Assembly (NCBI GenBank): GCA_963723965.1
Contig: CAVRSV010000016.1
Span: 186,001-250,000 of the forward strand
Length of the DNA stretch: 64,000 nucleotides
Source of the DNA: JARRKC01 sp963723965
GTDB lineage: Bacteria > Acidobacteriota > UBA6911 > RPQK01 > JAPXNP01
Direction of reading: 5' to 3'
The notes beneath the pieces were generated by a model. It was not told the origin of the DNA. It saw only the letters and a program-made list of their open reading frames with translations, and did no database searches. The position numbers were made by a program, and so were the translations under genes. Below are positions 50,637-59,218 of this stretch, piece after piece. Position 1 is the stretch's first letter; each line of letters opens with the position of its first letter.

Positions 50637-51491
50637 ATGAGCGCCTCTGCAATCCTGGAGACCATCCGCAATGGCAACTGGGCCCTCTGGCGCCGCCAGG
50701 TCGCCGGGATCCTGGCCATCGAGGCCAGGCGCAACCTGCTGGGACGGCGCGCCCTGTTCGTTTATTTGCTGGCCTTCGCCCCCGCGGCGCTGCTGGCCCT
50801 GCGGCTGATCGTGCCGGTCCCCGAGCGGGCCATCGAGAGCATCGGCGGCGTCAGCGTCATGTATGCCCTCATCTTTCGGACCTTCGTCCTGCGGCTGGCC
50901 GTCTTCTTCGGCTGCGTGGGGATCTTCACCCGGTTGATCCGCGGCGACATGCTGGAACGCATTCTTCACTACTACCTTCTTTCTCCCGTTCGACGCGAAG
51001 TGCTGATTGCCGGCAAGTACCTGGCGGGAGTCTTGAGCACGGGTCTCATTTTCGGGCTGAGCACGATCATTTCCTACGTGCTGCTGTTCGCCCCTTCGGG
51101 CTGGGTGGCCTTCGAAGAGTTCGTCATCAAGGGTCCCGGCTTTGCCCACCTGCTCTCCTATGTGGGCCTGATCCTGCTGGCCTGCATCGGCTACGGGGCG
51201 GTTTTCCTGCTCATCGGCATCTATTTCCGGAATCCCATCATCCCGGCGGCCCTCATCCTGGGCTGGGAGTACATCAACTTCCTGCTGCCACCCCTGCTCA
51301 AGAAGTTCAGCGTGATCTACTACCTGGAATCGCTCTGTCCCGTACCCATTCCGGAAGGATCGATCACCATCCTGGCCGAGCCGGCCCCCGCCTGGCTCGC
51401 GATCCCGGGCCTGCTCATAGTCAGCGCGACGCTGCTGCTCATTGCCGGATTCAGTATCCGGCGCATGGAGATCAGCTACGCCGACGAGTAG
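50637..51491 (+). CDS. ABC transporter permease (pair 2)
   Basis: 284 residues, ABC-2-like with about six helices (LFVYLLAFAPAALLALRL and YVGLILLACIGYGAVFLLIG). LERILHYYLLSPVRREVL is a recognisable coupling-helix pattern (compare LLARPVRR in related permeases). Starts directly after its ATPase stop. Last gene of the sigma/anti-sigma/ABC cluster. Confidence 0.87.
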   Translation: MSASAILETIRNGNWALWRRQVAGILAIEARRNLLGRRALFVYLLAFAPAALLALRLIVPVPERAIESIGGVSVMYALIFRTFVLRLAVFFGCVGIFTRLIRGDMLERILHYYLLSPVRREVLIAGKYLAGVLSTGLIFGLSTIISYVLLFAPSGWVAFEEFVIKGPGFAHLLSYVGLILLACIGYGAVFLLIGIYFRNPIIPAALILGWEYINFLLPPLLKKFSVIYYLESLCPVPIPEGSITILAEPAPAWLAIPGLLIVSATLLLIAGFSIRRMEISYADE

Positions 51492-51512
51492 CCCTCCCGA
51501 CGGCGACACCCG

Positions 51513-51518
51513 TATACT
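51513..51518 (+). promoter_or_regulatory. -10 box for the alkyltransferase-like gene
   Basis: TATACT, ending eight bases before the GTG at 51527. No clear -35. Confidence 0.4.
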
Positions 51519-51526
51519 GACGGTCC

Positions 51527-51853
51527 GTGACTGAAAAAACGCCCCGCGAGAACGCTTGGGAGGCCGTCTACGCCCTGGTTCGCCGGATCCCGCAAGGGAA
51601 GGTGATGACCTACGGGCAGATTGCCCTCGAAATCGAGCCGCTCTCGGCGCGAGCCGTGGGCTGGGCGCTGAACTGCTGTCCGGACGACGTTCCCTGGCAC
51701 CGGGTGGTGAATTCCCGGGGCGGCTGTTCGACCGACCGCCTGCCGCACGTGCCCACGGGCCTGCAGCGCTCGCTGCTGGAGCGTGAGGGCGTCCGGTTCA
51801 GCGAGGCCGGCTACCTGCCGCTGAGCGAGTACCGCTGGTTCCCCCCGGCCTGA
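51527..51853 (+). CDS. Alkyltransferase-like protein (ATL)
   Basis: 108 residues, only the DNA-binding domain of O6-alkylguanine-DNA alkyltransferase. The active-site motif PCHRV is replaced by PWHRV (Trp57), so it cannot accept alkyl groups. ATL proteins bind O6-alkylguanine and hand the lesion to nucleotide excision repair. The Arg finger (ARAVGWALN, Arg42) and the wing (GKVMTYGQIA) are kept. GTG start. No uvr genes are in the window. Confidence 0.94.
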   Translation: MTEKTPRENAWEAVYALVRRIPQGKVMTYGQIALEIEPLSARAVGWALNCCPDDVPWHRVVNSRGGCSTDRLPHVPTGLQRSLLEREGVRFSEAGYLPLSEYRWFPPA

Positions 51854-51862
51854 GCGGCTGCG

Positions 51863-51937
51863 CCCGTCTCCCGTCTCCCGTTTCCCGTCTCCCGTTTCCC
51901 GTCTCACGGCCCCCGACTCCCGTTTCCCGTCTCCCGA
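51863..51937. repeat. CCCGTCT/CCCGTTT micro-repeat array
   Basis: About ten 7-bp words CCCGTCT, CCCGTTT and relatives, running up to the PAP2 promoter. The period matches other arrays in the window although the word differs. Confidence 0.8.
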
Positions 51938-51974
51938 AACCGCGGCAGCCCGCTGCCGTACAATGTCGGGGTCG

Positions 51975-52841
51975 ATGAGTCCCATTCCGCTGGTGCTGCC
52001 CATCCTCTACCTGGCGGTCCACTCGCTGCTGGTCGGTGTGTCCGGACATCTCCGCCGGGCGGAGAAAGCGCGGATGCTGGTCCTGAACCTGGTGCTGGCC
52101 GGCGCCTTCGTCGGTCTTTGCCGGCTCGCCTCCGGCCTGGAAGGGGCACCTCACGGATGGCAGCGCATCCTCCTGCTCTGGGGGCCCGTGGTCTTCTTCT
52201 GGTGGGCCTATCTGTGGAGCCGGCACACGCTGACGGCCGTCCACCCGCCGGGTGCCCACATCGATGCCTGGCTCATCCGTCTCGAGGACCGCATGGGACA
52301 GCCGTCCCTCGGCTGGGCCCGCCGGGGAAACCGCTTGCTGACGGAGATCCTGCTGTTCTGTTACGGCACCTACTACCTCTACACGCCGGTCCTGGGCCTG
52401 TACCTGGACCTGAGCGGGAGAGTCGCCGAGTTCCAGGCCGTGACGGCTGCAGTCTGTGGCGGGTATCTGGTTTCCTACACCCTGTTCGCCCTGGTGCCGG
52501 CCTTCGGTCCGCGCTGGAGCCTGGTCGAACAGGGCCGGATGGAGGAGTGGGAGCAGCGGATGCGCGGGTACGGCCTGACGGCTGCCGTCAACCGGCTGAT
52601 GTTCGACGGTCCCGCTCTGAAGGGAGGCGCCATGCCGAGCAGCCACAGTTCGACGGCCCTCGTCTTCCTGGTCTGGTCGTGGTGGCTGGGGGGCGTCGCC
52701 GCAGGGGTGCCCGCACTGATCGTCGTCGGGGGAATGTGGGTCGGCTCGATCTACGGCCGTTACCACTTCGTGACCGACGTCCTCGCCGGTCTGCTGCTCG
52801 GGCTGGGAGCGCTCCTCCTGATGAACGCGCTCATCCTCTGA
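51975..52841 (+). CDS. PAP2-superfamily membrane phosphatase
   Basis: 288 residues with several membrane helices. The acid phosphatase motifs are MPSSHSSTA and GRYHFVTDVLAG, so the catalytic His residues are present; the first motif (K-x6-RP) is not obvious. Family members dephosphorylate lipid phosphates such as undecaprenyl diphosphate or phosphatidylglycerophosphate. ATG 51975 is preferred as an earlier ATG at 51963 overlaps the TACAAT box (51959-51964). It may be leaderless. Confidence 0.85.
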   Translation: MSPIPLVLPILYLAVHSLLVGVSGHLRRAEKARMLVLNLVLAGAFVGLCRLASGLEGAPHGWQRILLLWGPVVFFWWAYLWSRHTLTAVHPPGAHIDAWLIRLEDRMGQPSLGWARRGNRLLTEILLFCYGTYYLYTPVLGLYLDLSGRVAEFQAVTAAVCGGYLVSYTLFALVPAFGPRWSLVEQGRMEEWEQRMRGYGLTAAVNRLMFDGPALKGGAMPSSHSSTALVFLVWSWWLGGVAAGVPALIVVGGMWVGSIYGRYHFVTDVLAGLLLGLGALLLMNALIL

Positions 52842-52869
52842 CCCGCCGCGAAGGGTCGGCCCCCTCCGC

Positions 52870-53616
52870 TCATTTCAGGATCGATTTGATGAGGCCCCGG
52901 GCCTTCTCCCCGGTGCCGTCCCCCAGCTGTTTGTCGAGGATCCGCTCGAGACCCTGTTGCGCCACCGTCTTGCCTGCGGAGCGGGCAAAGTCGCTCAGGA
53001 CGATCTTGCCGATCTGCTCCGGCGTGGCTCCCTGGGCTCCACCGACGTCGTTCAGGTGAATCGACGGAAGTGTGGCATCGACCGGTTGCTGCAGTTCGGG
53101 CGCGCTGATGTGGATCTTGCCGTCCTCGAAAACGAACTGCTTGATGCGGAAGCGTTTCGCTGCGCTCGTGCCGGACTCCGCGGTCGATCCGCCTGATCCC
53201 GTTCCCCGGAAGCGGTCGATATTGGCCTGAAGGGTTTCCAGATTGCCCTGACCGGCCTGATTCCGCTCATAGGCGACGTAGGGATCCCGAATGATCGCCT
53301 GATCGATGACGATGGGGTTCCCGCCGCTCAGACTGTTCAGATCGAAGGCCAGGGTAATCTCGCCGAAGCGGACGGCGTCGCCGCCCGAGAAGCCCTCCGG
53401 ATTGGCGATCGCCAGCCCGTGCAAGGTCCCGCGCCCCTCCTTGAGGGAGAGTTCGACGGAGGAGACCGAGACCTGGGTCCCCGTCATTTCGCTCCCGTAG
53501 CGCTCGATGGCATCCTTGACCAGGGAATCGAGGTGCGACCCGAGGTAGAGGAGGCCCCCGATGGCGAGGACCAATACGACAGCGACTCCGATCAGTGCTT
53601 TGACCTTGAAAGACAT
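52870..53616 (-). CDS. AsmA-like membrane-anchored protein
   Basis: 248 residues. One N-terminal helix (LIGVAVVLVLAIGGLLYLG) followed by a periplasmic beta-rich domain resembling the start of AsmA-family proteins (VSSVELSLKEGRGTLHGL, then IANPEGFSGGDAVRFGEITL). GGGAGGATCGGGA before the ATG is a good ribosome site. A Ser/Gly-rich linker (GTGSGGSTAESGT) lies near 140. Function unknown; AsmA proteins affect outer-membrane lipid. It is convergent with the PAP2 gene. Confidence 0.78.
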   Translation of the reverse strand: MSFKVKALIGVAVVLVLAIGGLLYLGSHLDSLVKDAIERYGSEMTGTQVSVSSVELSLKEGRGTLHGLAIANPEGFSGGDAVRFGEITLAFDLNSLSGGNPIVIDQAIIRDPYVAYERNQAGQGNLETLQANIDRFRGTGSGGSTAESGTSAAKRFRIKQFVFEDGKIHISAPELQQPVDATLPSIHLNDVGGAQGATPEQIGKIVLSDFARSAGKTVAQQGLERILDKQLGDGTGEKARGLIKSILK

Positions 53617-53699
53617 TCCCGATCCTCCCTTGAGCTTGTCCCGCTGAGTCCCATCATGGTCTGAATCGCCCCGTCGTTCAACCGAAAACCCGCGCACCC

Positions 53700-53745
53700 C
53701 CGGAACTCGGAACCAGGAACTCAGAACCAGGAACTCAGAACCAGT
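53700..53745. repeat. GGAACTC/GGAACCA micro-repeat array
   Basis: GGAACTC-GGAACCA-GGAACTC-AGAACCA-GGAACTC words, followed within 30 bp by the rpmB promoter. Confidence 0.8.
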
Positions 53746-53772
53746 CCCTGTGCACGGCACGCCGCTTTCATG

Positions 53773-53778
53773 TATACT
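53773..53778 (+). promoter_or_regulatory. -10 box for rpmB-rpmG
   Basis: TATACT 34 bases before the rpmB ATG, leaving room for a normal leader with AAGGAGGA. The -35 is poor. Confidence 0.4.
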
Positions 53779-53812
53779 GTGCCACTTCCAGCAGAGTGTA
53801 AGGAGGATAGCC

Positions 53813-54055
53813 ATGGCGCGTAGATGCCAGTTGACCGGTAAAGGACCCCTGACGGGGAACAATGTTTCGCACTCCAACCGACGAACGAAGAGGCGGCAGC
53901 TGCCCAATCTGCAGACGAAGCGGATCTACATTCCGGAAGAGGATCGCTGGGTGAGGGTGAAGCTCTCCACGCGGGCCCTGCGGACCGTGACCCGGAAAGG
54001 CCTGCTGAGCTTTCTGCGTGACGAAGGACTGACCCTCAGCCAGGTGCTCGGTTAG
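53813..54055 (+). CDS. rpmB: 50S ribosomal protein L28
   Basis: 80 residues, normal for L28. MARRCQLTGKGPLTGNNVSH is the conserved N-terminus, with TKRRQLPNLQ and the C-terminal LRTVTRKG. The zinc CxxC pairs of C+ forms are reduced to one Cys. AAGGAGGATAGCC before the ATG is the strongest ribosome site in the window. The rpmG gene follows at nine bases. Confidence 0.96.
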   Translation: MARRCQLTGKGPLTGNNVSHSNRRTKRRQLPNLQTKRIYIPEEDRWVRVKLSTRALRTVTRKGLLSFLRDEGLTLSQVLG

Positions 54056-54064
54056 GAGATCCTC

Positions 54065-54217
54065 ATGAGAGAGAAAATCAAACTCGTTTCGACAGCCAAG
54101 ACGGGCTTCTTCTATACGACGACCAAGAACAAGCGGAACACCACCAAGAAGCTGGAAATCAAGAAGTACGATCCGGTCGTCCGCAAGCACGTCATCTTCA
54201 AAGAGGGCAAGGTCTAG
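54065..54217 (+). CDS. rpmG: 50S ribosomal protein L33
   Basis: 50 residues: MREKIKLVSTAKTGFFYTTT, then KNKRNTTKKLEIKKYDP, ending HVIFKEGKV. This is the typical L33 sequence. No cysteines, so the zinc-free C- form. Translated directly from the sequence. It is paired with rpmB nine bases upstream. Confidence 0.95.
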   Translation: MREKIKLVSTAKTGFFYTTTKNKRNTTKKLEIKKYDPVVRKHVIFKEGKV

Positions 54218-54381
54218 CTCGTTCGGTTGCGCGCACCCGTCCAGGCGGACCTTCCCCGAATCGACCCTCCGTCCCGCCTTTCCACCGGTCGGGCGAACTG
54301 AGCCTGCGGCACGGACGGGCCTTCCGTCCGGCGGGAAACGCCGTCCCATCCGTCCCGGGCCTTTCCATTCCGGGCTCTCCC
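54218..54381. other. Spacer after rpmG with small hairpins
   Basis: Contains GGACGG-GCCTT-CCGTCC near 54314-54330 and CGGCGGGAAACGCCG just after, small hairpins that could end the rpm transcript. There is no T-run. Nothing else is seen. Confidence 0.3.
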
Positions 54382-54410
54382 TTACAATTCGCCCAGCCCC
54401 TCTTTATAAT
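54382..54410 (+). promoter_or_regulatory. Sigma70-type promoter of the sugar ABC operon
   Basis: TTACAA at 54382-54387, a 17-bp spacer, TATAAT at 54405-54410. It is the closest match to consensus in the window, with a leader of about 43 bases. Confidence 0.7.
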
Positions 54411-54459
54411 CTTGGCCAGGGCCGGGGCCTGCCCGGATCCGAGGAAAGGAAACAGTGGA

Positions 54460-55434
54460 ATGAGCCGACTCCGGGCAGTGGCACTTCTGACTGGACTCTT
54501 GTTGGGCGCGGGGTGCTCCGAATCCCAGAACCAACCCGCCGCAACGGGCCCCACCATCGCAGTCATCCCCAAGGGAACCACCCATAGCTTCTGGCGCTCC
54601 GTGGAGGCCGGCGCCAAGCAGGCCGGACAGGAGCTGTCGGTCCAGATCATCTGGAAGGGGCCCCTGAAGGAGAACGACCGGGCCATGCAGATCGCCCTGG
54701 TGGAACAGTTCGTCACCGACGGGGTCGACGGCATCGTGCTGGCGCCGTTGGATGAGACCGCTCTCGTGCGACCCGTACGGGAGGCGGCGGCGCGCAAGAT
54801 CCCGGTGGTGATCTTCGACTCCGCCCTCAAGGGCGAGGTGGGCAAGGACTTCATCAGCTTCGTCGCCACCGACAACTACGCGGGCGGACAGATGGCGGGC
54901 AACGAGATGATCGAACTCCTCGGCGGGAAGGGGAAGGTCGCCCTCCTGCGCTACCAGGTCGGATCGGCCAGTACCGATGAGAGGGAGCAGGGATTTCTCG
55001 ACGTCATGGCCCAACATCCGGAGGTCCAGATCCTGGTCGAAAACCAGTACGGAGGCGCCACCTCCGGCGAGTCCCTGCAGAAGGCCGAGGAGATGCTCGA
55101 TACCCTGCGCCAGGCCGACGGCATCTTCTGCCCCAATGAATCGACCACCTACGGGATGCTCGTCGCCCTGCGCAAGCACGCGCTGGCGGGCAAGGTCCGC
55201 TTCGTGGGATTCGATTCCTCGGCGGAATTGATCCGCGGGCTCGAAAACGGCGAGATCGATGCCCTGGTGGTTCAGAACCCCCGGAAGATGGGAGACCTCG
55301 CGGTGAGGACCGTGGTCGACTATCTGCACGGCCAGAAGGTGCCCGAGCGGATCGATACGGGTGTCGAACTGGTGACGAAGCAGAACCTCCAGGAGCCCAC
55401 GATCCAGGAACTCGTGAAGCCCATCGGGGAGTGA
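54460..55434 (+). CDS. Ribose-type ABC transporter substrate-binding lipoprotein
   Basis: 324 residues. Lipoprotein signal with LGAGCSE (Cys19). Periplasmic-binding fold of the RbsB/peripla_BP_4 type: AVIPKGTTHSFWRSVEAGAK, DGIVLAPLDETAL, FDSALKG, VATDNYAGGQMAGNEM and FCPNESTTYGML. GAGGAAAGG before the ATG. First gene of the binding protein/ATPase/permease operon. The sugar bound is not known; autoinducer-2 or inositol-like ligands are possible for this family. Confidence 0.92.
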   Translation: MSRLRAVALLTGLLLGAGCSESQNQPAATGPTIAVIPKGTTHSFWRSVEAGAKQAGQELSVQIIWKGPLKENDRAMQIALVEQFVTDGVDGIVLAPLDETALVRPVREAAARKIPVVIFDSALKGEVGKDFISFVATDNYAGGQMAGNEMIELLGGKGKVALLRYQVGSASTDEREQGFLDVMAQHPEVQILVENQYGGATSGESLQKAEEMLDTLRQADGIFCPNESTTYGMLVALRKHALAGKVRFVGFDSSAELIRGLENGEIDALVVQNPRKMGDLAVRTVVDYLHGQKVPERIDTGVELVTKQNLQEPTIQELVKPIGE

Positions 55435-55438
55435 CGCC

Positions 55439-56962
55439 TTGTCTTCCGAACGGCTTCGCCTCCAGATGCAGGGCATCTCCAAACGGTTTGGCGCGACCAT
55501 CGCCCTCGAGGACGTCGGGCTGAGCGTCGCTCCGGGAGAGGTCCACGCGCTGGTGGGGGAAAACGGAGCCGGCAAGAGCACCCTGATGAAGGTGCTGTCG
55601 GGGGCCTATCAGCCGGATTCCGGTTCGATCCGGCTGGACGGCGAGCCCTACCGTCCGAGCGATCCCCTGGCCGGGCGCCAGGCCGGTGTGGCCATGATCT
55701 ATCAGGAGCTGTCCCTGGCCCCGCACCTGTCGATCGAGGAGAACATCCTGCTCGGCGTCGAGCCCGCCCGGGGGCCCTGGATCCGGCGCGGAGAACTCCG
55801 GCGCACGGCCCTCGATGCGATGAGTCAACTGGGGCTGGAACACCTCGATCCCACGATGCCGGTTTCGTCGCTCTCCATCGCCGAACAGCAGCTGGTGGAA
55901 CTGGCCCGAGCCGTGGCGGTCGGCTGCCGCGTGCTGGTTCTCGACGAACCCACCAGCACCCTGACGCAGGAGGACATCGGGCGGCTGTTCGATCTGATCC
56001 ATACGCTGCGCGGCCGGGGCTATGCCGTGATCTATATCTCCCACTTCCTGGAAGAGGTGACGGAAGTCAGCGACCGTTTCACCGTCCTGCGCGACGGCCG
56101 GGTCGTGGGCTCGGGTGAGACGGCCGGCGTGACCTCGGGCCGACTGGCTTCGATGATGGTGGGAAGGCCCGTGGAAGACCTTTATCCCAGAAGCTCCCGC
56201 CGCCCCGGTGAAGTAGTGGTCGAGCTGCGGGGACTGTCCGGCCCGCACTATCCCCGTTCGGCTTCGCTCGAGCTGCGTCGGGGAGAGGTTCTGGGGATCG
56301 CGGGCCTGATCGGCGCCGGCCGGACCGAGATGCTGCGCACCCTGTTCGGCCTCGAGCAGGTCCGCAGCGGCGAGGTGAAAGTGGGGGCTTACGTCGGGCC
56401 TGCCTCCCCGGCGCGCCGCTGGGGCCAGAAGGTGGGCTATCTCAGCGAGGATCGCAAGCAGGAGGGGCTCGCTCTGAATTTGAGTGTGGCCGACAACATC
56501 ACCCTGACCAGTCTCGGGAACTACGGTCCCTGGGGCCTGGTCCTGCCCGGCCGCCAGGATCGGGCTTCCCGCAGCTGGATCGAACGGCTCTCCATCAAGT
56601 GCCAGCATCCCCGACAGCAGGTCCAGGAGCTCTCGGGGGGGAATCAGCAAAAGGTGGCCCTGGCTCGACTGCTCTGCCACGAGGTGGACGTCCTGTTGCT
56701 CGACGAGCCGACCCGGGGAATCGACGTGGGTTCCAAGGCCGAGATCTACCGGTTGATCGACGGTCTGGCTGCGGGAGACCCCGCCGCCGGCATCGCGCCG
56801 CGATCCATCCTGATGGTCAGCAGCTACCTTCCCGAACTGCTGGGGGTCTGCGACCGGATCGCCGTGATGTGCCGTGGAATCCTGTTTCCGGCCCGGCCGG
56901 CGGCCGAGCTGACGGAGCACGACATCATGGTGGAAGCCACCGGATCGGGAGGAGCGGCATGA
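55439..56962 (+). CDS. Ribose-type ABC transporter ATP-binding protein (two ATPase domains)
   Basis: 507 residues, RbsA/MglA layout. Domain 1: GENGAGKSTLMKVLSG, LSIAEQQLVELARA, VLVLDEPTSTLT. Domain 2: IAGLIGAGRTEMLR (degenerate Walker A, as usual in this family), LSGGNQQKVALARLL, LLLDEPTRGIDVGSKAEIY. TTG start with GGGGAG upstream, four bases after the binding-protein gene. The end overlaps the permease start by four bases (ATGA). Confidence 0.95.
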   Translation: MSSERLRLQMQGISKRFGATIALEDVGLSVAPGEVHALVGENGAGKSTLMKVLSGAYQPDSGSIRLDGEPYRPSDPLAGRQAGVAMIYQELSLAPHLSIEENILLGVEPARGPWIRRGELRRTALDAMSQLGLEHLDPTMPVSSLSIAEQQLVELARAVAVGCRVLVLDEPTSTLTQEDIGRLFDLIHTLRGRGYAVIYISHFLEEVTEVSDRFTVLRDGRVVGSGETAGVTSGRLASMMVGRPVEDLYPRSSRRPGEVVVELRGLSGPHYPRSASLELRRGEVLGIAGLIGAGRTEMLRTLFGLEQVRSGEVKVGAYVGPASPARRWGQKVGYLSEDRKQEGLALNLSVADNITLTSLGNYGPWGLVLPGRQDRASRSWIERLSIKCQHPRQQVQELSGGNQQKVALARLLCHEVDVLLLDEPTRGIDVGSKAEIYRLIDGLAAGDPAAGIAPRSILMVSSYLPELLGVCDRIAVMCRGILFPARPAAELTEHDIMVEATGSGGAA

Positions 56963-57927
56963 CGAGTCCCGGGAAAGCCGTGGGCCGCTGGTTGAACAAG
57001 TTCGGGCCGCTCATCGGGCTGGCCTTCGTCTTTCTCATCTTCGCCGTGGCCCGCCCCCAGACCTTCCTGAGCTGGAGCAACCTGGAGGTAATGCTGCTGC
57101 AGACCACCGTGGTGGGAGCGGCGGCTCTGGGCATGACCCTCGTCATCATCTCCGGCGGCATCGATCTTTCGGTGGGCTCGAACATCGCCCTCTGCACGGT
57201 GGCCATCGCCCTGCTGCTGCAGGCCGGGGCGCCGCCTCTGCTGGCCGCTCTGGGCGGCGTGGCCGCCGGATCCGCCGTCGGCTTCTTCATCGGCGGCCTG
57301 ATCACGCGCCTGCGTCTGACGCCCTTCATCGTGACCCTGGGGATGTGGGGCGCGGTCCGCGGTCTGGCCAAGGGACTGGCCGGCGAACAGATGGTCATGG
57401 CCCCCGATACCTGGCTCAACACGCTTCTGACCACCATCGGATCGGACCGGCGCTGGATGCTCCTGCCGAGCGGTGTCTGGCTGACGCTGGCCCTGGCCCT
57501 GCTGATTTCGGCCGTCCTCCGCTACACGCGCTTCGGGCGCCACGTCTATGCCGTCGGCTCGAATGAACAGACCGCCCGGCTGTGCGGCGTTCGGGTCAAC
57601 CGGACCAAGCTGTTCATCTACGGGCTCGGCGGCGCTCTGGCCGGGTTCGGGGGCGTGCTGCAGTTTTCCTATCTGACGCTGGGAGATCCCACCACCGCCA
57701 TCGGACTCGAACTCGACGTGATCGCCGCCGTCGTCATCGGCGGGGGCAGCCTGTCGGGCGGCGAAGGCTCGGTCCCGGGCTCCATGATCGGGGCGCTCAT
57801 CATGACCGTCGTGGCCAACGGGTGCACCAAACTCGGTCTCGACAACTGGGTCCAGGAGATCGTCACCGGCGCCATCATCATCCTTGCCGTCGCCCTGGAT
57901 CAGCTTCGTCATCGGCGAAACACGTAG
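56959..57927 (+). CDS. Ribose-type ABC transporter permease
   Basis: 322 residues, RbsC-like with about nine helices. Hallmarks are VIISGGIDLSVGSNIAL, TLGMWGAVRGLAKG and AVGSNEQTARLCGV. IGGGSLSGGEGSVPGSMIGA is the conserved cytoplasmic loop that contacts the ATPase. Only one permease is present and presumably acts as a homodimer. A peptidase gene follows at nine bases. Confidence 0.95.
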   Translation: MTSPGKAVGRWLNKFGPLIGLAFVFLIFAVARPQTFLSWSNLEVMLLQTTVVGAAALGMTLVIISGGIDLSVGSNIALCTVAIALLLQAGAPPLLAALGGVAAGSAVGFFIGGLITRLRLTPFIVTLGMWGAVRGLAKGLAGEQMVMAPDTWLNTLLTTIGSDRRWMLLPSGVWLTLALALLISAVLRYTRFGRHVYAVGSNEQTARLCGVRVNRTKLFIYGLGGALAGFGGVLQFSYLTLGDPTTAIGLELDVIAAVVIGGGSLSGGEGSVPGSMIGALIMTVVANGCTKLGLDNWVQEIVTGAIIILAVALDQLRHRRNT

Positions 57928-57936
57928 GTCGGCTGT

Positions 57937-59148
57937 ATGAATTGGCTCTGGTTGTCACTGTTGGTCCTGGTCGTCGGCTGCAGCCTTTCCGGAACCGGCC
58001 CGCAGGCGTTCGATGCGGGCCCGCAGGCTCGTCGGCTTTGCCGTGAAACCCTTCTGCTGGATACGCATATTGATCTTCCGTACCGCCTTCACGAGCACTG
58101 GGAGGAGGTTTCCCGGCGGACCGAGACCGGGGAGTTCGATTTCGAGCGGGCCCGTCGCGGCGGCCTCAACGCCGCCTTCTTGGCCATCTATGTGCCGGCC
58201 TCCTACGGGGAATCGGAAGCGCTCGAACTGGCGGAGACCGAGATCGGCCTGGTGGAAAAGCTTGCCGCCGATCATCCTGCGCAATGTGTGATCGGAAGAA
58301 ATGCGGATGACATCGAAGCCGGATTCAAGGAGGGCAGGCTGGTGCTGGCCCTCGGACTGGAAAACGGGTCCCCCATTGGCGCTGATCCGGGGCGGCTGGC
58401 CTATTTCTACCAGCGCGGCATCCGCTACATCACGCTCACCCATGCGCTCAACAACCCGCTCAGCGACTCCTCCTTCGACTCGAGCCGGCGCTGGCACGGC
58501 CTCAGCCCCCTGGGCCGGGAGGTGGTGCGCGAGATGAACCGGCTGGGAATCATGGTGGACGTCTCCCACGTCTCCGACGAGGCCTTCGAGCAGATCCTCG
58601 AGATCAGCCGGACCCCGGTCCTGGCGACCCATTCGTCCTGCCGCCATTTCACGCCGGGCTGGGAACGCAACCTGAGCGACGAGATGATCCGCGCCCTGGC
58701 CGAACGGGGCGGCGTCGTCCAGATCAATTTCGGGTCGATGTTCATCACCGAGGCCTACCAGAAAGCCAGTGCCCGGCTGTTTGCTCATCTCGGGCAGCTC
58801 ATGGAGCGCGACGGGCTGGCGCAGAACTCGCCGGAGATCCGGGCCGCGGGCCGCCAGTGGATGCAGGCGCACCCTCTGCCGCGAGTGACGGTGGCCGACG
58901 TGGCCGATCACATCGACCACGTGGTGGGCCTGGTAGGCATCGACCACGTGGGGCTGGGTTCCGACTTCGACGGCGTCGAAGGTCATCTGCCCGAAGGGCT
59001 GCGGGATGTCTCCGAGTACCCGAATCTGATCCAGGAGCTGTTGTCGCGGGGATACAGCGCCGCCGACATTCGGAAAATCTGCGCGGAAAACGCCCTGCGT
59101 GTCTGGCGGGCCGTCGAAGCCTTTGGCAGCGAATCCCAAAATGGGTAG
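57937..59148 (+). CDS. Membrane dipeptidase (M19), lipoprotein
   Basis: 403 residues. Lipobox VVGCS (Cys15). M19 zinc ligands: LLDTHIDLPY (His-x-Asp), a Glu in LGLENGSP, VDVSHVSD and ATHSSCRH; GLGSDFDGVEG is the closing motif. The enzymes cleave dipeptides, including D-amino-acid ones. It may be translated from the sugar ABC transcript. The ferritin promoter overlaps its last codons. Confidence 0.93.
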   Translation: MNWLWLSLLVLVVGCSLSGTGPQAFDAGPQARRLCRETLLLDTHIDLPYRLHEHWEEVSRRTETGEFDFERARRGGLNAAFLAIYVPASYGESEALELAETEIGLVEKLAADHPAQCVIGRNADDIEAGFKEGRLVLALGLENGSPIGADPGRLAYFYQRGIRYITLTHALNNPLSDSSFDSSRRWHGLSPLGREVVREMNRLGIMVDVSHVSDEAFEQILEISRTPVLATHSSCRHFTPGWERNLSDEMIRALAERGGVVQINFGSMFITEAYQKASARLFAHLGQLMERDGLAQNSPEIRAAGRQWMQAHPLPRVTVADVADHIDHVVGLVGIDHVGLGSDFDGVEGHLPEGLRDVSEYPNLIQELLSRGYSAADIRKICAENALRVWRAVEAFGSESQNG

Positions 59149-59151
59149 AAT
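59123..59151 (+). promoter_or_regulatory. Promoter of the ferritin gene
   Basis: TTGGCA at 59123-59128, a 17-bp spacer, TAGAAT at 59146-59151, overlapping the dipeptidase stop. The leader is about 60 bases and A/T-rich. No Fur-box was recognised. Confidence 0.55.
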
Positions 59152-59218
59152 AGGTATTAACTAACCTGTTGAACCAACAAACCTTAACGACACATTTCTG
59201 CACAGGGAAGGAAGAGAA

